A stretch of DNA of 48,069 nt. It comes from a virus. Made by a program: the position numbers and the translations under genes. This document shows, piece by piece, positions 47,921 through 48,069 of the stretch. Within the stretch, counting starts at the first letter, position 1. Each line of letters starts with the position of its first letter. The DNA lies in IMG/VR virus record IMGVR_UViG_3300010151_000020, positions 1-48,069 of that record, one strand, 5' to 3'. The notes beneath the pieces are model-generated. The model made no database searches. It was not told where the DNA came from and saw only the letters and a list, made by a program, of their open reading frames with translations.

Positions 47921-48069
47921 ATGGCTATTGATCTTGATGCCCTTCGGGCAAAACACGCTGAACTCAGCAACCCTGGAGGAGGGAACGCTAATACTGATTT
48001 CCTCTCCAACTTCCTTCAGATTAATGAAGGTACAAATGTTGTTCGCGTCCTTCCTGGCAAGGATGAGGA
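47921..48069 (+). CDS. gp32: Single-stranded DNA-binding protein gp32-like (partial)
   Basis: Only 49 codons lie before the window ends. The N-terminus has DLDALRAKHAEL, then a Gly/Asn linker, and FLQINEGTNVVRVLPGKDE. The last part matches the start of the gp32 OB-fold ('G-x-N-V-V-R-x-L-P-x-K'). gp32 coats ssDNA during replication and recombination. A strong AGGAGG and its own promoter fit a highly expressed gene. Confidence 0.85.
   Translation, partial: MAIDLDALRAKHAELSNPGGGNANTDFLSNFLQINEGTNVVRVLPGKDE

Noticed and set aside
1-48069. tRNA genes, CRISPR arrays, IS elements, integrase or attachment sites
   Set aside because: No T-arm-like sequences outside coding regions, no spaced repeats, and no transposase or recombinase-like products were found by eye.

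Overview
The window is part of the genome of a large, tailed, contractile-tail phage distantly related to T4 (a 'far T4-like' myovirus). It has recognisable counterparts of T4 gp5, gp25, gp6, gp7, gp21, gp22, gp23, gp13, gp14, gp15, gp18, gp19, gp55, gp47, gp46, gp41 and gp32. Unlike T4 it uses a family-A (PolA-type) DNA polymerase with a UDG-like N-terminal domain and a class II (B12-dependent) ribonucleotide reductase. The DNA is AT-rich, genes are tightly packed, and start codons often overlap the preceding stop (ATGA or TAATG). No tRNA, CRISPR array, integrase or IS element was seen. A Gram-negative, probably aquatic host is suggested by the phage-encoded lipoprotein signal and the B12-type reductase, but this is inference.

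Layout: (1) Bases 1-23685 are a baseplate, tail-spike and fibre module on the + strand. It holds a hub-like protein (cut by the window edge), a gp5-like spike, a LamG-type virion protein, wedge proteins gp25, gp6 and gp7, three tandem paralogues, a beta-helix fibre, two more large virion proteins and a PAAR tip. (2) Bases 23770-28002 are a prohead module: acidic and basic core-like proteins, gp21 protease, gp22 scaffold and gp23 major capsid protein, ended by a perfect 15-bp terminator. (3) Bases 28088-33489 are the neck and tail: gp13, gp14, gp15, a 58-aa protein absent from simple ORF lists, gp18 sheath and gp19 tube, ended by a second terminator. (4) Bases 33565-36243 encode an unknown 892-aa protein. 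(5) Bases 36229-39293 are a patchwork in which three single minus-strand genes (PD-(D/E)xK nuclease, gp55-like sigma factor, lipoprotein) interrupt plus-strand replication genes. (6) Bases 39294-48069 are a replication, recombination and nucleotide operon: polymerase pieces, gp47, gp46, NrdJ, a zinc-ribbon protein, helicase, an HExxH protein, a UvsY-like candidate and gp32.

The most notable features lie in region 5. The DNA polymerase is encoded as three polypeptides. The first break splits the 3'-5' exonuclease domain between motifs ExoII and ExoIII and contains a complete antisense lipoprotein gene, whose last codons are read from the antisense strand of the polymerase. The second break is a start/stop overlap in the thumb. 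TATAAT-like boxes in this region sit only 5-8 nt before start codons that lack a clear Shine-Dalgarno, which predicts leaderless mRNAs. A gp55-like sigma factor, a candidate for reading such boxes, is encoded in the same region. All function calls come from reading motifs by eye; no database search was run.
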